Shown: one piece after another, positions 53,111 to 62,764 of the stretch
Layout of the letters: every line of letters begins with the position of its first letter
How positions within the stretch are numbered: position 1 is the first letter of the stretch
DNA from: Geobacter sp.
GTDB taxonomy: Bacteria > Desulfobacterota > Desulfuromonadia > Geobacterales > DSM-12255
DNA: 64,000 bases
Direction of reading: 5' to 3'
NCBI GenBank assembly: GCA_009684525.1
Contig: WKKR01000003.1
Coordinates: forward strand, 1-64,000
Translations under genes and position numbers: made by a program
Notes under the pieces: generated by a model
Seen by the model: only the letters and a program-made list of their open reading frames with translations
What the model was told of the DNA's origin: nothing
The model's database searches: none

Positions 53111-53144
53111 CGGGATTACCTCGTTTGGGAATATGTGCAGCGGT

Positions 53145-53639
53145 TCAGGCCGCCAGGTCCATCAACTGCATGTCGGTACTGCTCAACAGTTTCTCGATAT
53201 CGACCAGGATGAGCAGGCGTTCATCGCTGTTGGCCAGACCGGCGATATAGCTGGTGTCCATTGACGATGAAAGTTCCGGAGCCGGCCTGATCTGTTCGGG
53301 TAAAAGTGCCACGACGTCGGAGACCCCATCGACCACGATGCCGACCACCCGGTTCAGGATATTCAGGATGATCACCACGGTGAATTCTCCGTACTCTACC
53401 GTGCCGAGGTTGAATTTGATGCGCATGTCCACAATCGGGACAATAACCCCCCGGAGGTTGATCACTCCTTTCATGAATTCGGGAGTATTGGCGATCCTGG
53501 TGACGGCATCGTAGCCGCGGATCTCTTGTACCTTGAGGATATCCAGTCCGTACTCCTCCCCGCCGAGATTGAATGTCAGGTATTCTTTCGTTCCTGACGG
53601 CGCTGAAGCCCCGTTTATGATCTGCGATGCCTGTTCCAT
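53145..53639 (-). CDS. cheW: Chemotaxis adaptor CheW
   Basis: 164 residues from ATG 53639 (AAGGAG 8 bases upstream). It is a single CheW domain: [33 protein letters not shown] and [12 protein letters not shown]. It links the MCP to CheA. The longer frame from 53672 lacks a ribosome site. It lies 36 bp downstream of cheA. Confidence 0.95.
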   Translation of the reverse strand: MEQASQIINGASAPSGTKEYLTFNLGGEEYGLDILKVQEIRGYDAVTRIANTPEFMKGVINLRGVIVPIVDMRIKFNLGTVEYGEFTVVIILNILNRVVGIVVDGVSDVVALLPEQIRPAPELSSSMDTSYIAGLANSDERLLILVDIEKLLSSTDMQLMDLAA

Positions 53640-53675
53640 TACGCTGCTCCTTTTATTTCCCAATAAATTCATTCG

Positions 53676-55703
53676 CTATGCGGCCAGGTCCTTGAGCCGT
53701 CCGTGCCACTGACAGGCAATCTCTCCGACGTCGAGGATGAGAGCAACCCGACCATCACCCATGATGGTGGCTCCGGCCGTCCCCGGCACTTTTCGATAGT
53801 TTTCCTCCAGGCTCTTGATGACGACCTGCTGCTCATCCACCAGTGCGTCAACTTGCAACGCAACCCGCTCTCCTTCCGCATCGACCACCACCAGTACCCC
53901 TTCTTCCGGACGGCTCGCTGCGTCCCTGATGGTGAAGAGTTGGTGGAGCGGAATGAGCGGTATGAAGTCGCCGCGCATCTTCAATACCCTGCCGCTCTCC
54001 TGAATGCTCTGGATGTCGCCTGCAGAGGGTTGCAGCGATTCGACGATGGCGTTGATCGGGATGATGAATTTTTCGTTGCCGACCGCTACCGCAAGGCCGT
54101 CCAGGATCGCCAGGGTGAGGGGGAGGCTGAGAGTGATCCTCGTTCCCTGACCGCTTTTGCTGAAGATCTGGACCCTTCCCCCCAGCGCCTGCACATTTCT
54201 GGAGACCACGTCCATGCCGACGCCACGACCTGAAATGTCGGTAACGGCTTCCGCAGTCGAAAATCCGGGGGTGAAGATCAGTTGCCAGACTTCATCGTCG
54301 CTCATGCCATCGCTCACATCGATCCCCCGTTCAGCCGCTTTGCGCAGGATCCGCTCCCGGTCGAGTCCTGCACCGTCATCGACGACGTCGACAACTATTT
54401 TGCCGCCAATCTGCGATGCACGTAGCGTTACCGTTCCGACTGCTGGTTTGCCGGCCGCGATGCGTACGTCAGGGGTCTCGATCGCGTGGTCGAGAGCGTT
54501 CCGGACCAGGTGGGTAAGCGGGTCACTCATCTTCTCCACGAGGCCCTTGTCCAATTCGGTGCTCTCGCCAAAAATCCTCAATTCCACCTGCTTGCCGAGT
54601 TTTGCTGCAAGGTCGCGGATGAGCCTCGGGAAGCGGCTGAACACCAGATTGATCGGTACCAGTCGCATGGACATGACACTTTCCTGGAGATCGCGGGTGT
54701 TGCGGGCTAGTTGTTGCAGGCCGCGATAAAGGTCTGCGTGCAGAACCGGATCGAGGCTCCCTCCGATCTGGCTGAGCATTGCCTGGGTTATCACCAACTC
54801 GCCCACTTGGTTGATGATCTGGTCGACCTTTCTGACTCCGACCCGAATGGAGCCATCTGCAGGTTCTCTGGCATTTTTTGCTGAGACGGTTTCATGGGCA
54901 ACGGGGTTGGTGCCCGGCTCGGGGGATGCTGCCGCCAGGACAGGCTGAGCCTTTGGGCCTTCTACCTTGATGATGATATCGCTGTCGTCGGCAACGAATT
55001 CGAAGATATCCCGGATTTCCCTTTCCGTTGTTTCCGCCTCAAGTGAAAGATGCCAGTGTGCATGGGCGAGTTCGGGATCGAACTCGTGAAGCTCTGGTAC
55101 ATCGGGGAATTCGGCAAAAGAGGACAAGGTCCCGAGGGAGGCGAGTTCGCCGAACAGATTTTCGATGCGAATGCCACGTTTGAAGATATCCGGCGAAGGG
55201 ATGAAATCGATGGCGAACTTTTGCAGTCCCGCAACTGGGGTGGCCACGTGCACGACAGGAGTGGAGGTCTCTTCTCTGGGTGCGGTCCTGAAGTCCGCCA
55301 TAATAGCGCGCAGGCCGGCGCAGGCCGAGTCATTGGCCTGTTGGTCAACCGCTGCTCCATGCCGGTGCCCGGCGAGCTGCATGGAGATGACATCGGTCGA
55401 CTGGAGGAACAGGTTGACCATTTCGGGCGTCAGAACCAGTTGGTGGTTGCGGATCAGGTCAAGAACCGATTCGAGTTCATGAGTGATCGTCGTCATGTCG
55501 ATAAAATCGAAGATGCCGCCACTCCCCTTGATGGAATGTGCTGCGCGAAACAGTGCATGCAGCGCTTCCTGATCGGGCCGGGCCGGGTCTATCTCCAGGA
55601 GGAGACGCTCCATTTCGGCGAGATGTTCGGTACATTCTTCGAAAAAGACTTCGGCGAGCTTGCCGAGGTCGATCATGTCAAATCCGGAATCTGTTTCTTC
55701 CAT
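53676..55703 (-). CDS. cheA: Chemotaxis histidine kinase CheA
   Basis: 675 residues from ATG 55703, with AAGGGG 9 bases upstream. The Hpt domain has His56 in FRAAHSIKGSGG. A P2-like region follows (about 150-265) with IFEFVADDSDIIIK, then the dimerisation helices (VDQIINQVGELVITQAML), an HATPase domain (HLVRNALDHAIE, GRGVGMDVVSRNV) and a C-terminal CheW-like domain. It phosphorylates CheB and response regulators encoded elsewhere; there is no cheY in this cluster. The start overlaps the region just after the STAS gene. Confidence 0.96.
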   Translation of the reverse strand: MEETDSGFDMIDLGKLAEVFFEECTEHLAEMERLLLEIDPARPDQEALHALFRAAHSIKGSGGIFDFIDMTTITHELESVLDLIRNHQLVLTPEMVNLFLQSTDVISMQLAGHRHGAAVDQQANDSACAGLRAIMADFRTAPREETSTPVVHVATPVAGLQKFAIDFIPSPDIFKRGIRIENLFGELASLGTLSSFAEFPDVPELHEFDPELAHAHWHLSLEAETTEREIRDIFEFVADDSDIIIKVEGPKAQPVLAAASPEPGTNPVAHETVSAKNAREPADGSIRVGVRKVDQIINQVGELVITQAMLSQIGGSLDPVLHADLYRGLQQLARNTRDLQESVMSMRLVPINLVFSRFPRLIRDLAAKLGKQVELRIFGESTELDKGLVEKMSDPLTHLVRNALDHAIETPDVRIAAGKPAVGTVTLRASQIGGKIVVDVVDDGAGLDRERILRKAAERGIDVSDGMSDDEVWQLIFTPGFSTAEAVTDISGRGVGMDVVSRNVQALGGRVQIFSKSGQGTRITLSLPLTLAILDGLAVAVGNEKFIIPINAIVESLQPSAGDIQSIQESGRVLKMRGDFIPLIPLHQLFTIRDAASRPEEGVLVVVDAEGERVALQVDALVDEQQVVIKSLEENYRKVPGTAGATIMGDGRVALILDVGEIACQWHGRLKDLAA

Positions 55704-55707
55704 GGCC

Positions 55708-56022
55708 TCAGGCCCCTTCACTGTCGAATACCGGGGTAAACCCGAGTGTCTCCAGGCTTCCGCGAAGGGTTGGCGATGGATTCAAGAGCTTAGGCTCATG
55801 TCCGTTCCTGCGGATGGCGTGAAAGAAGATGGCGAGAAGCTGACAGCCGCTGGCATCGATCGATTCGATCCCCTGGGTACAGATTTCAGCCTGTTGCCGG
55901 GGTGCGCCTGTCGTGAAACTGCTCATGGATGAATTGAGAAACGGGAGTTGTGCAGCTACCCCGTTGATTGACCAGTTGCCACAGAGATTGATGCGGGTCG
56001 TATCGTGTGTTGATGCGGACAT
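55708..56022 (-). CDS. STAS-domain protein of the chemosensory operon
   Basis: 104 residues from ATG 56022 (AAGGAG upstream). It is a single STAS domain with conserved GIESIDASGCQLLAIFF; the Ser in DASG is the residue phosphorylated in anti-sigma-factor antagonists. The N-terminus INLCGNWSI is the usual first strand. STAS proteins heading che operons are known in several bacteria and may replace or accompany CheY as an output or scaffolding part. It is the first gene after the sigma-54 promoter, and its stop codon is 4 bp from the cheA start. Confidence 0.85.
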   Translation of the reverse strand: MSASTHDTTRINLCGNWSINGVAAQLPFLNSSMSSFTTGAPRQQAEICTQGIESIDASGCQLLAIFFHAIRRNGHEPKLLNPSPTLRGSLETLGFTPVFDSEGA

Positions 56023-56080
56023 GGGGTTTCTCCTTTCTGTCGCTTCGGGCTGTGGTCGGCACTTCCGACGGTTCAGTAAG

Positions 56081-56097
56081 TGCAGATGCAGTGCCAA
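56081..56097 (-). promoter_or_regulatory. Sigma-54 promoter of the chemosensory operon
   Basis: On the minus strand TTGGCAC-TGCAT-CTGCA: the invariant -24 GG and -12 GC are exactly 10 bp apart, and the rest matches TTGGCACNNNNNTTGCA except one base. Transcription would start near 56070, about 48 nt before the STAS ATG. The enhancer-binding regulator gene ends 180 bp upstream. Confidence 0.8.
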
Positions 56098-56195
56098 AGG
56101 CACAAAGGAGAAAATGCCGCAATATCGGTATGTTAATGGGTAGGTTGCGTCGAAGGGGTGCGACGGAGGTTGCGGGCAGAAATGCTGATGGAAAA

Positions 56196-56250
56196 AGCAA
56201 CATGCTGATTTTCAAGGACTTTAAGTCATGCAATCAATGTCCTTGTTGCT
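56196..56250. promoter_or_regulatory. Inverted repeats upstream of the sigma-54 promoter
   Basis: AGCAACA (56196-56202) and CAAGGAC (56213-56219) are both complementary to the contiguous block GTCCTTGTTGCT (56239-56250). They are about 100-150 bp upstream of the -24 box, a normal place for an activator-binding (UAS) site; alternatively they form a 3' hairpin of the regulator mRNA. Confidence 0.4.
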
Positions 56251-56278
56251 CGTTTTGTCGTAAGGGGTGAAAGGGATG

Positions 56279-57694
56279 TCAGGCAACTGCCTTGCGGCTC
56301 AGCCGCTTATTGAGTGCCTGGCGGCTGATGCCGAGGTAGGTGGCGGCAATCCCCTGATTGCCGCCTGCCCGTTCCAGGGCATGAGTAATCAGGGACTCTT
56401 CTGCTTCCTGCAGAGTTGGCATTCTGCCGATATGGGGTGTGCACGGGTCCTGGTCGCCGAGGAACGCAAGGGGGGTAGACTGCTGCAGGGTCCTGACATG
56501 CTGTATCGCCTGTCTGAAGCTGTCGAGAGAGAGCATTTTGCTTTCATGCTGGGCAACGGCATCATAGACCATTGCGCGCAGCTCCCGGATATTGCCAGGG
56601 AAATCGTAGGTCGCAAGGTATGAGCAGAGTTCCGGCGGCGGGGTCGGCTTCCGTTTGCCGAGCGAGATTGCTGCCTCTTCAAGGAAAAAATCGAGGAGTA
56701 GCGGCAGATCCTCGCGTCGGTCGCGCAGGGGGGGGATGGTCACGGAATGGGTTCCGATACGATAGAAGAGATCCCGGCGAAAGGTGTTGTCCGTTACCAT
56801 TTGCTGCAGGTTCCTGTTCGAGGCTGCCACGATCCTGACATCTGCCCGGCGAGGCGAGTCGGAACCGAGAGGGTAGTATTCCTGCTCCTGGAGGAGCCGC
56901 AGCAGTTTTACCTGCGAGGCGAGTTCCATGTCTCCGATCTCATCGAGAAAGAGCGTACCCCCTGCTGCCTGTGCGACAAGACCTTCCCGATCACGGTCGG
57001 CTCCGGTGTATGCACCGCGGCGATGGCCGAAGAGTGTGTCGGAAACGACCATGTCGTCCAGGCCCGCAATATTGATGGCAATGAACTTGCCCTTTCGGCC
57101 GCTCAGTTCGTGGACAGCACGGGCAGCCAGTTCTTTGCCGACACCCGTTTCTCCGGATATCAGGACCGGCTGGGGTGACGCCGCCACCGCCTCCAGGTAT
57201 TGAAAGGCGCCATACATCCGCGGATTACGGGTGATCATCTGCGCGAACGCCCCGGCATTCTTCAATTTGCCGCTCAGCATTTGCTCGCGCAGGGAAGTGA
57301 TCTCAGAACGGAGCATAAGGAGTTCCTGGGCCTTGGCTACGCTTGCTATGAGCCTCGTCGTTTCTGCGGGTTTGACCAGGTAGTCGAAAGCGCCGGCCTT
57401 CATGCATTCGACTGCCAGCTCCACTTCGTTGGCAGCGGTCATGATGATGACGGGAATCTGTGGAAACTGGTCGACGATCTCTTTGAGCAGTTCGTATCCG
57501 GGAAGGTGCGGCATGTAGAGGTCGAGGACCACCAGAGCGATCTCTCTCCTGGAGAGGATTCCCATGACCTGCCGGCTGTCGCTCTCGGTGAGCACGCTGC
57601 CGAATCCGGCGCTCCGCAAAGTGATGCTGGTGGAGAAAAGGATCTGTTCTTCGTCGTCGACGAGGAGTATGGGGAACGATGCCTTGTCTTTCAC
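56279..57694 (-). CDS. Sigma-54-dependent response regulator (NtrC family)
   Basis: 471 residues from GTG 57694 (AAAGGAG upstream). Receiver domain with Asp58 in LVVLDLYMPHLPG. AAA+ domain with Walker A GETGVGKE, the sigma-54 contact loop GAYTGA (Tyr replacing the usual Phe), and FLDEIGDM. A Fis-type helix-turn-helix ends IAATYLGISRQALNKRLS. It lies 24 bp after the giant sensor kinase gene and directly upstream of the sigma-54 promoter of the che operon, so it is the obvious activator of that operon. Confidence 0.93.
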   Translation of the reverse strand: MKDKASFPILLVDDEEQILFSTSITLRSAGFGSVLTESDSRQVMGILSRREIALVVLDLYMPHLPGYELLKEIVDQFPQIPVIIMTAANEVELAVECMKAGAFDYLVKPAETTRLIASVAKAQELLMLRSEITSLREQMLSGKLKNAGAFAQMITRNPRMYGAFQYLEAVAASPQPVLISGETGVGKELAARAVHELSGRKGKFIAINIAGLDDMVVSDTLFGHRRGAYTGADRDREGLVAQAAGGTLFLDEIGDMELASQVKLLRLLQEQEYYPLGSDSPRRADVRIVAASNRNLQQMVTDNTFRRDLFYRIGTHSVTIPPLRDRREDLPLLLDFFLEEAAISLGKRKPTPPPELCSYLATYDFPGNIRELRAMVYDAVAQHESKMLSLDSFRQAIQHVRTLQQSTPLAFLGDQDPCTPHIGRMPTLQEAEESLITHALERAGGNQGIAATYLGISRQALNKRLSRKAVA

Positions 57695-57718
57695 GGTGAG
57701 GCTCCTTTGCAACAGCTC

Positions 57719-60700
57719 TTAGGCCATCGGCAGGGTCACGGTTACCGTTGTTCCTCTGCCAGGTGTCGACTCAAAGTGGAGCGTGCCATTGTGTTCGTGG
57801 ATGATGGATGCGGAGATGGAAAGACCGAGACCGGTGCCTCCCCGGTCGAGTTTGGTGCTGAAAAACGGTTCAGTGAGCCGGTCCATGACCTCCCTGGTCA
57901 TGCCGGCGCCTTCGTCCTGTACCATGACGGTTACAGCCCCTGCATGCCGGTCCCATGTAGTTGCGACGGTGACTCCGGCCCGCTTGTCCGGCAGGGCCTG
58001 GAGCGCATTCATGATCAAGTTTATCAGAACCTGCTCAATTTGCTGGGCCTTCCCGTTGGCCGGCGGCAGATCGTCAGCCAGCGTCAGCCGAAAGTGATCG
58101 GTCAGGCTGTGAATCTGATGGCTGAGTATGGTCTTGGCATCGAGAATGATGCGGTTTATGTCGATTGGCCTATGGGTCTTGGAAGTGTCTTCGCGAGCAA
58201 AATCCTTCAGGTTGGACACAATGGCGCTGATGCGTTTCGAACCTTCCTTGAGTCCGGTAGTGAGGCGCGGGATGATCTCCACAAGTTCGGAAGAGGGCAA
58301 TCCGCCGAGGAAAAATTCACCCTCCTCGTTGTGGTACGCCGAAAGGATGGGAAGGATGTCATGCCAGATCTTTTCGAGCAGCATGGCATTACCCTGGATG
58401 AACGTATTGGGGTTGTTGATCTCATGGGCAATGCCGGAAACCAGCACCCCGAGCGACGTCATCTTGTTTGCATGAATCAGCCTGGCCTGGGTCGCGCGGG
58501 CTTCCTCCTCCAGCCTGATCCGCTCGCTGATGTTACGGATAGAGCAGTAGATGACCTCTTCGTTTCTGAGGTTGATGACCTTGCCCCAGAGAGAAATGGC
58601 TATCTGCTCGCCGTTTGGTCTGCTGGCACCGACCTGGCCGAGATGGAAAGAACGTCCTCCATCCTCGAAGGTAAGGGCGTGGAGAACCGTGTTGTAGTAT
58701 TCAGGTGCAATCAGCGGCCAGAGCCCGATCTCTGCCAATTCCTGACTTGAGCGCTCGGTGAGGGTTTCCGCAGCCGGGTTCGCATCGATGATCTCGAACG
58801 TATTGCGGGAAAGGAGCAGGATCGCATCCTCGTTCTGCTCGAACAGTTCACGGAAACGTTCCTCGCTCAGGCGGATTGCCGTCTCGGCGTCCTTCCGTTC
58901 GGATATATCCTGCACGGTCCCCTGCATGCGCAACGGAGAACCATCGGTTCCGCATTCCACACTGCCTTGCTCGTGCACGGAACGGATCTGGCCATCGGCA
59001 AGGACGATCCGGTGTTCGATGGAGAAGGGGACCCGATTGTCCAGGGAGAACTCGACAGCGTTCCTGACGGCCTCAAGGTCGTCCGGATGGATGAGGTTGA
59101 GAAACGCTTCATAGCTGGTGCTGCATTTTCCAGGGTCAAGGCCGAAAATCCGGTAGACCTCATCCGACCAGACCAGGGTATTGGTGCGGATATCCCAGTC
59201 CCAGTTGCCCAGCCGGGCGATCTGTTGCGCCTTGGCCAGACGTTTCTCGCTCTCGCGCAGGGCGTCTTCGGCCCGCTTGCGCATGTCGATGTCGCGGGAA
59301 ATCCCGGTCGTGCCGGCGATATTCCCATATTCATCGATAACCGGCATCTTGATGGTTTCTACCCAGTGTCGCTCGCCGGAAGTATCCTCGACAAGCTCCT
59401 CGAGCTGCTTCTTCCGGCAGAGCGTCATGACTTCCCGGTCGTCGGTGCGGTAGGCTTCCGCAAGGTCACGCGGCCAGATATCCAGGTCGTTCTTGCCGAC
59501 CAGTTTCTGGGGGGTTGATCCACAGATGTTGGCAAAAGCCTCATTGGTTACCACGAATCTGCTCTCCGCATCCTTGAGCCAGACCAGGTCCGGGATGTTG
59601 TCCAGGATGGCCTGGACCCTCCTCTGATGGACCCTGAGCGTTGCCGTGGCCTGCTTCATCTCTGTGACATCGACCATGACGTTGACGATCCCTTCGGGAG
59701 TCCTTCCCTGTCGGCCAAACGTCGCCTTGCTGAAAATAAGGTCATGGTTTTTGCCATCGGCAAAGGGGAGGGACGCCTCGAAGGTCTGAACTCCCGGATT
59801 GGCGAGCAATTCCCGGTCCTTCTCGGTATACCATGCCGCCAGGTCGGGCTCCAGCAATTCAAAGACCGTCCGCCCGATGATATAGCCTTCCTCATGGCCG
59901 AGTGCGTGGGCAAATGCCTTATTGCAGCCGATGTAGACCCCGGCGGCATTTTTGTAGAGGACCGGATTCGGGATCGTGTCGATGAGCGTTTTCAGAAAAT
60001 AGACATTTGCCTGTAGCGAGTCGAGGATATTGTGCCGCTCGATGGCCAGTCCTGCCAGGTAGGTAATACGTTCGGCGAGCTGCAGTTCAGCTTCCTGCGG
60101 TTCCCGGACCGTGGGGAAATAGATGGCAAATGTGCCGAGCAGATCGTTGTTGCTGGCGATGATCGGAATGGCCCAGCATGCCCTCAGCTCGTACTTGAGC
60201 GGTACAGCGGCACTTTGCGCACAGCGCGGGTCAGTGGTGATGTCGGCAACGATCTCTGGTGAACGGTTATAGGCGGAGGCCCCGCAGGAGCCGCAGTTCG
60301 GACCGATCCTGGTTTCGTCGATCTCCCTGGCGAATGCTTCCGGCAGGCTCGGGGCAGAGCAGATTCGCAGAAGTGTCTTGTCCGGGTCCAGGGAGAGAAT
60401 GACACACCGGGATGACGGTATCTGCCCCTCCACGGTGCGACAGATGAGATCAAGGGTGGCGGTGAGCGGCGAGGCTCCGGCGATCTGTTCCATGATCCAT
60501 CGTTCCTGGCTCAGGAACTGTTCGGTTTTCTTCCGCTCGGTAATGTCCAGATACGACATGACGCTCTGTGAGGTGCCGGGGATCAGGCAGACACTGGCAA
60601 GGATGCAGTGGGCCTCGTCATTCCGATCGATAAAATCGAATTCGTAGACGGAAGGGGCATGTCCCGATCCGCTACGCCGGCGGTAGTGATACCCGAGCAT

Positions 60701-62764
60701 CCGCTCGCGATCATCGCCGGTAACGAATGCGGTCCAGCTTTTCCTCCCTTCGATCTCTTTACGGGGAAATCCGGAAAGCCGGACAAATTCCTCGTTGACA
60801 AGGGAGATGGTGGTGTCTTCCTCAATGATAACCATGGCTGTTCCGGTGGTCTCGAAGACGGTCCGGTAGCGCTCTTCCGAGCGCCGCAGCAGGTTTTCCG
60901 CTTCCAGTTCTGCCGAGATATCCGAGAAGACGATGACGAAACCGATGACGTTGTTCTTTCCATGCAGCGGCGTGCAGTAATACTGGACAGAGAAACCCGT
61001 TCCGTCCTTTTTCCAGAACAGCTCGCCCCTGCCCCTGTGCGGTGTGCCGTTTTCCCTGACCTGATGGATGGGGCACTCCGCAATCGGGTAATCGCTGTCG
61101 TCTCCCCTGTGATGATGGAGAGTGGCATGACTCGGCCGGCCGATGAGTTCTTCCACTTCATAGCCGAGCATGGCAGCGGCAGCGGGATTGATGAAGGAGA
61201 TATTGCCGTCAGGATTGACGCCGTAGATCCCTTCCCCGACCGATTCCAAAAGGAGCCTGGTGTATGCCTCGCTCTGGATGAGGGCCTCGTTGGTCCTGCG
61301 TCGTTCCAGTTCGCCTTCGGCTCCGGTGGCAATTATCCTGAACAGGGGTTCCAGCTTGGCCCGATCAGGCAGGCGTTCCTTGCCCAGAATTGCCAGGATG
61401 CCGATGAGCAGCCCCCTGGAATCGTAGAGGGGGACCCCCATGTACCCCTCGATCTCCATATCCTTGACTACCCGATCATCGGGATAGAGTGCACTGATGC
61501 CTTCCTGGCAATAATAGATGCCCTGCTCGGCTGCCAGGCCGCAGAGAGTGCCATGCAGAGGGTAAGAGAAGTTCGGCACGATGCCGTCGTTGCGGGCAAC
61601 GGCTATGGTATCTGCTTGCGGGACTGCACCGGAAATTTCAGCGATAAGGGCAATGTTTGACCCGGTGAGCCTGCAGAGCTGCAGCACCAGGTTCCGGAAG
61701 AATGATTCGCCGCCGGGTTCCGACAGGACGGTGGCGATATCCCAGAGTCTGTTTTCCAGCTGCCGACGCTCGGTGACATCGTGTACCGTGCCGAGCAGGA
61801 GCATCTCACCGTCGAGAGGAATGGATTTGAGCGCAACCTCTGTCTCGACGACGGAGCCATCTTTTCGCCTGTGCAGCCAGGGGAAATATTCGGTCGAGCC
61901 GGCCAGGGCCTTTTGCACATGGTCGGCGGATTTTACCGCCGATGACTGTCCATCGGGTTGCAGTTCAGGGGAAAACTGCGCAGGGGTGAGGCCGATCAGT
62001 TCGCTGCGCTCATAGCCGAGCAGTTGCAGTGCCTGGGCGTTGCAGTCGATGATCACATCGGAAAAGAGCATGATGGCTTCAGGCGAGTCGGCAAACAGGG
62101 CATGGAATTTTTTTTCGCTCTGCTCGAGGGCCTCATCGATCTTGCGGCCGATGGTAAGGAGGGCAAAGGCGAAGATGCTGGCAATGATGCAGAGGAAAAC
62201 GGAGGTTGCGATGACGTTGCGCCTGATCAGCTGGTAATGCCGGAGATATTCGCTTTCCTTGACCCCGACATAGATGGCGCCGATCATCCGCCCCGAGGCG
62301 TCAATGATCGGATCGTAGGCTGCGAAATAGGGTTCGCCGAGGATGATCGATTCGCCGCGGTACGGCACCTTTCTGACGAAGAGGGCCTGATAGGCAGGGC
62401 CAACAAGTTTCGTCCCCACGGCCCGCTGCCCCCTCTCGTTCCGGACGCTGGTGGCAATCCTGGTGTCGCCGAGGAAAATCGTTGCAGTTCCGCCGAAGAT
62501 GGAACTGATGGTGTCGGGCATCTCAAAGTTGTTGTTCAGTACCATGTTGCCGAGATACAGGGTGGATCCTTCCACCCGGAAGGTGCCACCTTTGGACCTG
62601 ATCAGCTGCCAGAAGGTCTTGATCCCCTGGTCCTGTTCACGATGGGCATGGCGAAGCCCTTCCTCCCGGATCTGTTCGAGGAAATACCTGGTCATCAGCG
62701 TGAAGGCCGCAAGGACAATGACCAGGGAGAGCAGGATGGGGCGTGCCTGAAATTTCACGTGCAT
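57719..62764 (-). CDS. Giant multi-PAS/GAF sensor histidine kinase, 1681 aa
   Basis: Approximate domain order: TM1 (8-28); extracytoplasmic sCache_3-like sensor (30-180); TM2 (185-207); PAS1 (218-335); GAF1 (340-490); PAS2 (500-620); PAS3 (630-745); GAF2 (760-910); PAS4 (920-1035); PAS5 (1045-1160); PAS6 (1165-1285); PAS7 (1290-1405); HisKA with His1447 in SGIAHEINNPNTF; HATPase_c ending GTTVTVTLPMA. Most PAS units end in the DITER-type linker. GAF2 contains a cluster GPNCGSCGASAYN that could bind a metal or react with redox signals. There is no receiver domain, so the adjacent sigma-54 regulator is the likely partner. ATG 62764 lacks a strong ribosome site; GTG 62758 is an alternative. Confidence 0.92.
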   Translation of the reverse strand: MHVKFQARPILLSLVIVLAAFTLMTRYFLEQIREEGLRHAHREQDQGIKTFWQLIRSKGGTFRVEGSTLYLGNMVLNNNFEMPDTISSIFGGTATIFLGDTRIATSVRNERGQRAVGTKLVGPAYQALFVRKVPYRGESIILGEPYFAAYDPIIDASGRMIGAIYVGVKESEYLRHYQLIRRNVIATSVFLCIIASIFAFALLTIGRKIDEALEQSEKKFHALFADSPEAIMLFSDVIIDCNAQALQLLGYERSELIGLTPAQFSPELQPDGQSSAVKSADHVQKALAGSTEYFPWLHRRKDGSVVETEVALKSIPLDGEMLLLGTVHDVTERRQLENRLWDIATVLSEPGGESFFRNLVLQLCRLTGSNIALIAEISGAVPQADTIAVARNDGIVPNFSYPLHGTLCGLAAEQGIYYCQEGISALYPDDRVVKDMEIEGYMGVPLYDSRGLLIGILAILGKERLPDRAKLEPLFRIIATGAEGELERRRTNEALIQSEAYTRLLLESVGEGIYGVNPDGNISFINPAAAAMLGYEVEELIGRPSHATLHHHRGDDSDYPIAECPIHQVRENGTPHRGRGELFWKKDGTGFSVQYYCTPLHGKNNVIGFVIVFSDISAELEAENLLRRSEERYRTVFETTGTAMVIIEEDTTISLVNEEFVRLSGFPRKEIEGRKSWTAFVTGDDRERMLGYHYRRRSGSGHAPSVYEFDFIDRNDEAHCILASVCLIPGTSQSVMSYLDITERKKTEQFLSQERWIMEQIAGASPLTATLDLICRTVEGQIPSSRCVILSLDPDKTLLRICSAPSLPEAFAREIDETRIGPNCGSCGASAYNRSPEIVADITTDPRCAQSAAVPLKYELRACWAIPIIASNNDLLGTFAIYFPTVREPQEAELQLAERITYLAGLAIERHNILDSLQANVYFLKTLIDTIPNPVLYKNAAGVYIGCNKAFAHALGHEEGYIIGRTVFELLEPDLAAWYTEKDRELLANPGVQTFEASLPFADGKNHDLIFSKATFGRQGRTPEGIVNVMVDVTEMKQATATLRVHQRRVQAILDNIPDLVWLKDAESRFVVTNEAFANICGSTPQKLVGKNDLDIWPRDLAEAYRTDDREVMTLCRKKQLEELVEDTSGERHWVETIKMPVIDEYGNIAGTTGISRDIDMRKRAEDALRESEKRLAKAQQIARLGNWDWDIRTNTLVWSDEVYRIFGLDPGKCSTSYEAFLNLIHPDDLEAVRNAVEFSLDNRVPFSIEHRIVLADGQIRSVHEQGSVECGTDGSPLRMQGTVQDISERKDAETAIRLSEERFRELFEQNEDAILLLSRNTFEIIDANPAAETLTERSSQELAEIGLWPLIAPEYYNTVLHALTFEDGGRSFHLGQVGASRPNGEQIAISLWGKVINLRNEEVIYCSIRNISERIRLEEEARATQARLIHANKMTSLGVLVSGIAHEINNPNTFIQGNAMLLEKIWHDILPILSAYHNEEGEFFLGGLPSSELVEIIPRLTTGLKEGSKRISAIVSNLKDFAREDTSKTHRPIDINRIILDAKTILSHQIHSLTDHFRLTLADDLPPANGKAQQIEQVLINLIMNALQALPDKRAGVTVATTWDRHAGAVTVMVQDEGAGMTREVMDRLTEPFFSTKLDRGGTGLGLSISASIIHEHNGTLHFESTPGRGTTVTVTLPMA

